DNA of 64,000 nt from Winogradskyella ludwigii (lineage in GTDB: Bacteria; Bacteroidota; Bacteroidia; Flavobacteriales; Flavobacteriaceae). Shown one piece after another: positions 60,367 to 64,000 of the stretch (positions are counted from its first letter, which is position 1; every line of letters starts with the position of its first letter). The stretch is taken from the NCBI RefSeq assembly GCF_013403985.1, contig NZ_JABFDF010000006.1, positions 186,001 through 250,000 on the forward strand. Reading direction: 5' to 3'. The notes under the pieces were generated by a model. The model saw nothing but the letters and a program-made list of their open reading frames with translations, did no database searches and was not told the origin of the DNA. The position numbers and the translations under genes were made by a program.

Positions 60367-60605
60367 ACATTAGCTATCAGATTTGGGGAACTGATAACGT
60401 TAATAGGTTAAGCTACGTCAAACATATACTAAATTAAAGTATAAAACAAGAAAATAGTGCGTTTTGTCGGTATTTTACACACTTAAACGTCAATACACAC
60501 TCTAAAGCACTGATTATCAATAAGACGATCTATTAGTAAAATATTACATCTATAATCAATTAAACTTTTCGTAAATTAATAAGTCTAAGTATTAAAGTGA
60601 ATTAG

Positions 60606-61148
60606 TTGAATAACGAAACCGAATTTATAATCCGCTTACAAGATCCTGAATCTAAAGAAGTTGCTTTTAGAGAATTATTACAACTCTATAAAGAGCGCTT
60701 GTATTGGCATATACGGAAAATTGTATTGAATCATGAAGATGCAGATGATGTGCTTCAAAATACGTTTATTAAAGTCTATCGCAGTATCGATAAGTTTAAA
60801 GGAGACAGTAAACTTTTCTCTTGGATATATCGTATCGCAACCAATGAATCCATTACACACCTTAATAAAAGCGCAAAACGGCTACAAATCACAAACGAAG
60901 AACACCAAACTAAAGCGATTAACAATTTAACCGCTGATGTCTATTTTGAAGGAGAAGTTATTCAACTTAAATTACAACAAGCCATTGCAACTTTGCCAAA
61001 CAAACAACAAATAGTATTTAACATGCGCTATTTTGACGATTTAAAATACAAAGACATGGCAGAGATTTTAGAGACGAGTGAAGGAGCTTTAAAATCATCA
61101 TACCATATTGCAGCTAAAAAAATTGAAGCCTTTTTAACTTCAGATTAA
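60606..61148 (+). CDS. ECF-type sigma factor (second in window)
   Basis: A 180-residue sigma factor starting at TTG 60606 (TTG AAT AAC). Region 2: LYKERLYWHIRKIVLNHEDADDVLQNTFIKVYRSIDKFKGDSKLFSWIYRIATNE. Region 4: TLPNKQQIVFNMRYFDDLKYKDMAEILETSEGALKSSYHIAAKKIEAFL. It heads a three-gene unit with a one-helix membrane protein and a secreted helical protein. The TTG is the only start that keeps the family's N-terminus. Confidence 0.93.
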   Translation: MNNETEFIIRLQDPESKEVAFRELLQLYKERLYWHIRKIVLNHEDADDVLQNTFIKVYRSIDKFKGDSKLFSWIYRIATNESITHLNKSAKRLQITNEEHQTKAINNLTADVYFEGEVIQLKLQQAIATLPNKQQIVFNMRYFDDLKYKDMAEILETSEGALKSSYHIAAKKIEAFLTSD

Positions 61149-61230
61149 ACCATTGTACAAATTTAGAGTCTTATACTTAGAACACAGATAAAAAGATTTC
61201 TAAGAAGTTGAAACAAGTTCAGCATATAAA

Positions 61231-61740
61231 ATGAAAAAAGAAAACATACATAACATCACATCATCAGGTTTTAAAACACCGGATAATTATTTTGAATCTT
61301 TAGATGCTCAAATCCTAGAACGCATATCTGAAAAAGAAATGATAAGTGGTTCTAAAACTACCGGTTTTACTGTACCAAAAGATTACTTTAACTCTGTTGA
61401 AAGTATGGTTTTTGAAAAACTTGCAGTTAAACCAGAACAACCAGTGATTACGTTAAAACCAAGACGTACATTTTATTATGTTGCTGGTATTGCAGCAAGT
61501 TTAGTATTATTAGTGAGTTTGGTATTTAATAACACTAACGAAAGTCTTAACATTAATACTATTGATACAGCAAGTATTGAGAACTATTTATATCAAGAAG
61601 ATTATAGCAATGATGATTTGGCAAATCTGTTTAAAACGGATAATATGTCAGAAACCGATTTTATAGATATTATTATTTCAGACGACTATATAGATCAATA
61701 CATAGACAACATAGACACTGAAGACCTTAATTTAGATTAA
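61231..61740 (+). CDS. One-helix membrane protein, likely partner of the ECF sigma factor
   Basis: A 169-residue protein with two copies of a 20-residue motif in its cytosolic N-terminus (GFKTPDNYFESLDAQILERI and GFTVPKDYFNSVESMVFEKL), one transmembrane helix near residues 85-105 (VAGIAASLVLLVSLVF), and an acidic extracytoplasmic tail rich in D, E and I. Topology and operon position suggest an anti-sigma-like regulator. No enzymatic domain. Confidence 0.75.
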   Translation: MKKENIHNITSSGFKTPDNYFESLDAQILERISEKEMISGSKTTGFTVPKDYFNSVESMVFEKLAVKPEQPVITLKPRRTFYYVAGIAASLVLLVSLVFNNTNESLNINTIDTASIENYLYQEDYSNDDLANLFKTDNMSETDFIDIIISDDYIDQYIDNIDTEDLNLD

Positions 61741-61745
61741 ATATT

Positions 61746-62186
61746 ATGAAAACATTACAAATAGTATTACTTACCTTATTTGTTTCGTTAAGTGCTTTTG
61801 CACAAAAACAAGATAAAGAAAAAATTAAAGCATTAAAAATTGCTCATATTACAGAACAGTTAGATTTAACAGAAACTGAAGCTCAGAAGTTTTGGCCTAT
61901 TTATAACGCGAATGAAGATGCAAAACATGAATTAAGAGAAGCGTCCATAAACAGACGTAAAGAGAAAGACATTGAGACACTTACAGAGAGTGAAGCCAAA
62001 TCTCTATTGCTAGAGATGGAAAAAACTGAAAAACAAAAAATGGCATTAGAATCTAAATTATTGAATCAATTGTTTGTTATTCTTCCATCTAAAAAAATAA
62101 TAAAACTCTATCAAGCAGAGCGTTCTTTTAAACAAAAGATGTTTGAAGAATATAAAAAACGTCACTCTAAGGAAAAGCGTGATTAA
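61746..62186 (+). CDS. Secreted helical protein, ECF-sensor type
   Basis: A 146-residue protein with a signal peptide (IVLLTLFVSLSAFAQ) and an all-helical body: HITEQLDLTETEAQKFWPIYNANEDAKHELREASI, then a long charged helix pair. The LTxTEAQKFWPIY pattern resembles the CpxP/Spy fold used to sense envelope stress and is found with ECF sigma genes in Flavobacteriaceae. Last gene of the sigma operon. Confidence 0.8.
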   Translation: MKTLQIVLLTLFVSLSAFAQKQDKEKIKALKIAHITEQLDLTETEAQKFWPIYNANEDAKHELREASINRRKEKDIETLTESEAKSLLLEMEKTEKQKMALESKLLNQLFVILPSKKIIKLYQAERSFKQKMFEEYKKRHSKEKRD

Positions 62187-62197
62187 TAAGTAACAAG

Positions 62198-62227
62198 AAA
62201 GGAAGCTATTCAGCTTCCTTTTTTTTT
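62198..62227. terminator. Rho-independent terminator between convergent genes
   Basis: AAAGGAAGCT (62198-62207) pairs with AGCTTCCTTT (62212-62221) around ATTC, with eight T after the stem on the plus strand and AAA on the minus side. It ends the sigma operon and touches the stop of the Ycf48-like gene. Confidence 0.9.
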
Positions 62228-63311
62228 ATTCTTTAAAAGTTAGTTTAGAAACTCTTCCCTTTCCTGCTGCATAAGCCACAGAATCATTTAAGAACCGAAT
62301 GGTATAAAACCCTTCATCACTTAAATGTTTCCATGAATCTCCTGAATCATTGCTGTAATCTATTCCTTTAAAACCTACAGCGACCAATTCTTTGGCCTTA
62401 GAATTTGGAATATACTGCACACAACTTCTATAACCAGGACCTTTACCGTTAGCCACAACTTGCCATGTTTTACCACCATCGCTAGTTCTAATTTTATTCT
62501 TTAGTGTGTCATTAGGTTTAGTGTAATCTCCACCTATGGCGAATCCATTTTGTTCATCGTAAAAATCTAGAGAATATATGCCTGTGGTTTCTAACCCTTG
62601 AATAATTGGAGTATTGTAAATTTCCCAAGTTTTCCCTTTATCTGGCGAATACATCACGCGACTTGCTTTTCCTCCTGTGGCAATCCAAGTATGGTCTCCA
62701 ATTATTGATATATTAGTATCACTGGCAGCAAAAGCAGCTTCTCCTTCTATTACTTTTGGTAAATTATTACAAGATAATTTTGTCCAAGTCTCTCCACCAT
62801 CTCTTGTGATGATAATGCTCATACAATCATCTGTTGGATCACCAATAGCAATACCCTCTTGGTCATTCCAAAAATCCATGGAATCGTAGAAAACCTTTTC
62901 ATTCACCTCCTCGTACACTAATTTTGGTTTATTAGATTTTCTATAAATCTTGTAAAGTCTTGCAGGATTAGCAATTGATATCATAAATAAATTACCTTCT
63001 ACTTCTTTAATTGCCCTAAAATGAAGTGCCTTTTCTTCGTAGTTAAGTATGTGCTTAAAGTGATTTTTATTGCTACTAACATTTAACTCGCTGAGATTAA
63101 TTTTAAACTCCTTATTTAATCCTCGCTTTCCAATATGATCGGAACTCCCATAATACAAATATTCATCATTAAAGTCTATAGCTCTTACACTTAATGTCGA
63201 ATCGACAAAAACAGGTTCAATATTAACTTTAGTTACGTTTATTGATCTTTTATATTCTTTTTTACAAGAATTAAACATTATAAAACAAAGTACAACAACA
63301 AATAATCTCAT
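62226..63311 (-). CDS. Ycf48-like/BNR-repeat lipoprotein
   Basis: A 361-residue lipoprotein made of BNR-type propeller repeats (for example SPDKGKTWEIYNTPI, DGGKTWQVVANGKG, DSGDSWKHLSDEGF), like Ycf48 and sortilin-like propellers. I chose the ATG at 63311 because it gives a clean lipobox signal peptide (VVVLCFIMFNSC); an earlier ATG at 63371 adds a second, unlikely hydrophobic stretch. Role unknown; such proteins can be assembly factors or glycan-binding proteins. Confidence 0.85.
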   Translation of the reverse strand: MRLFVVVLCFIMFNSCKKEYKRSINVTKVNIEPVFVDSTLSVRAIDFNDEYLYYGSSDHIGKRGLNKEFKINLSELNVSSNKNHFKHILNYEEKALHFRAIKEVEGNLFMISIANPARLYKIYRKSNKPKLVYEEVNEKVFYDSMDFWNDQEGIAIGDPTDDCMSIIITRDGGETWTKLSCNNLPKVIEGEAAFAASDTNISIIGDHTWIATGGKASRVMYSPDKGKTWEIYNTPIIQGLETTGIYSLDFYDEQNGFAIGGDYTKPNDTLKNKIRTSDGGKTWQVVANGKGPGYRSCVQYIPNSKAKELVAVGFKGIDYSNDSGDSWKHLSDEGFYTIRFLNDSVAYAAGKGRVSKLTFKE

Positions 63312-63414
63312 ATATAATATTTTCCCTAAAAATAGAAAAGCTTTGCGATATAATATCACAAAGCTCTTCAAATCAACAATAATCTATCAATCAAATAAAA
63401 ACTAGATCATCACT

Positions 63415-64000
63415 CTAGCTTTCTTTTTTTAATGCTTTAATATCTACAATTAATTGTGCTATTGAAGCTCTGTTTAATCCGTTGTAGATGCCTCTTATGT
63501 GTTTGTTTTTATCAATTAGTAGAAAGTTTTCGGTATGCAGAAAATCATCATCTGTTTTTACTTCTCCTAAATCACTTTCAACAAAATAATGATCTCTTCC
63601 AAGCCCATATATTTCATTTCTATCACCCGTTACTAAATGCCATTTATGATCTATGACATCATTATTTTTAGCATAAGCCTTTAAAACAGCAACTGAATCT
63701 GTACTCGGCATTACCGAATGAGATAACAATAAGACGTCCTTGTCGTTTTTAAATTCTTCCTGAACTTTAGACATATTACCAGTCATTTTAGGACAAATAC
63801 CAGGACAGGTTGTAAAAAAGAAATCGGTTACATATAATTTATCTTCAAACGTATTTTGAGTAACTGCTTCTCCTAATTGATTTGTTAATGAAAAGTCTGG
63901 AATTTTATGAAACGCTTTTTCTTCTTCCGTATTTGGCGTTAACCAATGTGGAGTAAAAGAGTCATCATTGTAATACGGCAAATACTCTACTCTGCTGTTT
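63415..64000 (-). CDS. SCO1/SenC-family copper chaperone, 5' end outside window
   Basis: Thioredoxin-fold protein for copper delivery to cytochrome oxidase. The frame has an apparent TTG start at 63981, but it stays open to the right edge and the added residues (NSRVEY before LPYYNDDSFTPHW) fit the family, so the true start lies beyond base 64000. Seen: the copper motif CPGIC in FFTTCPGICPKMTGNM, VMPSTDSVAVLKAYAKNND, and the distal histidine in DDFLHTENFLLIDKNKHIRG. Copper-coordinating Cys, Cys and His are all kept. Confidence 0.92.
   Translation of the reverse strand, partial: NSRVEYLPYYNDDSFTPHWLTPNTEEEKAFHKIPDFSLTNQLGEAVTQNTFEDKLYVTDFFFTTCPGICPKMTGNMSKVQEEFKNDKDVLLLSHSVMPSTDSVAVLKAYAKNNDVIDHKWHLVTGDRNEIYGLGRDHYFVESDLGEVKTDDDFLHTENFLLIDKNKHIRGIYNGLNRASIAQLIVDIKALKKES

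Noticed and set aside
1..64000. CRISPR arrays, tRNA or rRNA genes
   Set aside because: I saw no repeat-spacer pattern and no tRNA arm pairs. A computed search with standard tRNA and CRISPR tools would be needed to exclude weak cases.

Overview
The window is a 64 kb piece of chromosome from a marine-type member of the Flavobacteriaceae (Bacteroidota). Evidence: the base composition is strongly AT-rich; there are two proteins with type IX secretion (T9SS) C-terminal sorting domains; genes lack Shine-Dalgarno sequences and several promoters fit the Bacteroidota form TTG-N(19-22)-TAnnTTTG; families such as DUF4252, DUF4199, BtuG-like propellers and type B L31 are present; and housekeeping proteins (PriA, CarB, L34, MtaB, PurB) look flavobacterial. 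The genus cannot be fixed from the sequence alone. Almost everything is core chromosome. I see no complete phage, transposon, CRISPR array, rRNA or tRNA.

Layout. 1-4.3 kb (minus): PriA (cut by the window edge), a DUF2147 protein, a YihY/BrkB membrane protein and NadC. 4.4-6.9 kb: RlmH (plus), then a minus-strand pair, an AraC-type regulator and a BLUF blue-light sensor, then the ribosome hibernation factor. The pair is bounded by the true 3' end of rlmH and a 45-bp degenerate copy of that end (6501-6545), as if a cassette had entered the SCC-type attachment position of rlmH. 7-19.6 kb: prolyl oligopeptidase, an outer-membrane-like protein, RdgB, a DEAD-box RNA helicase with a structured leader, a secreted regulatory-domain protein, a MORN/YwqK protein with a partner, a TrmH-family methylase, a sirtuin, an RluA-family pseudouridine synthase without a normal start codon, and an HTH/membrane-protein operon with a clear promoter and operator. 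19.7-30 kb: a 14-repeat FG-GAP T9SS protein, a glycosyltransferase, a haem-binding protein, a HEAT-like protein with PurB, and an ECF sigma/DUF4252 operon divergent from an S41 protease.

30-36.5 kb is a vitamin B12 uptake locus: cobalamin riboswitch, BtuB-like receptor and BtuG-like surface lipoprotein on the minus strand; BtuF, BtuC and BtuD-like importer on the plus strand; and a 35-residue single-helix microprotein between them. 36.6-43.7 kb holds RmuC, a SatD/DUF3307/thioesterase operon with operator-like palindromes, a T9SS protein that is nearly only its sorting domain, CarB without the usual C-terminal allosteric domain, and rpmH. 43.8-64 kb holds a tetratricopeptide-like protein, an NhaC-family transporter behind what looks like a compact SAM-clan riboswitch (hence a candidate methionine transporter), cardiolipin synthase with a lytic transglycosylase, MtaB, a peptide-type binding lipoprotein, a GlmU-like protein, L31, a DUF4199/glycosyltransferase 2 pair, a phosphosugar mutase with an ABC exporter, a second ECF sigma operon, a Ycf48-like lipoprotein and a SCO protein running off the right edge.

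The most interesting items are the rlmH-end repeats around the light-sensing pair, the SAM-clan element before NhaC, the start-codon-less RluA gene, the B12 microprotein, and the operator arrays of satD and the HTH operon. All function calls come from reading the sequence; no database search was run.
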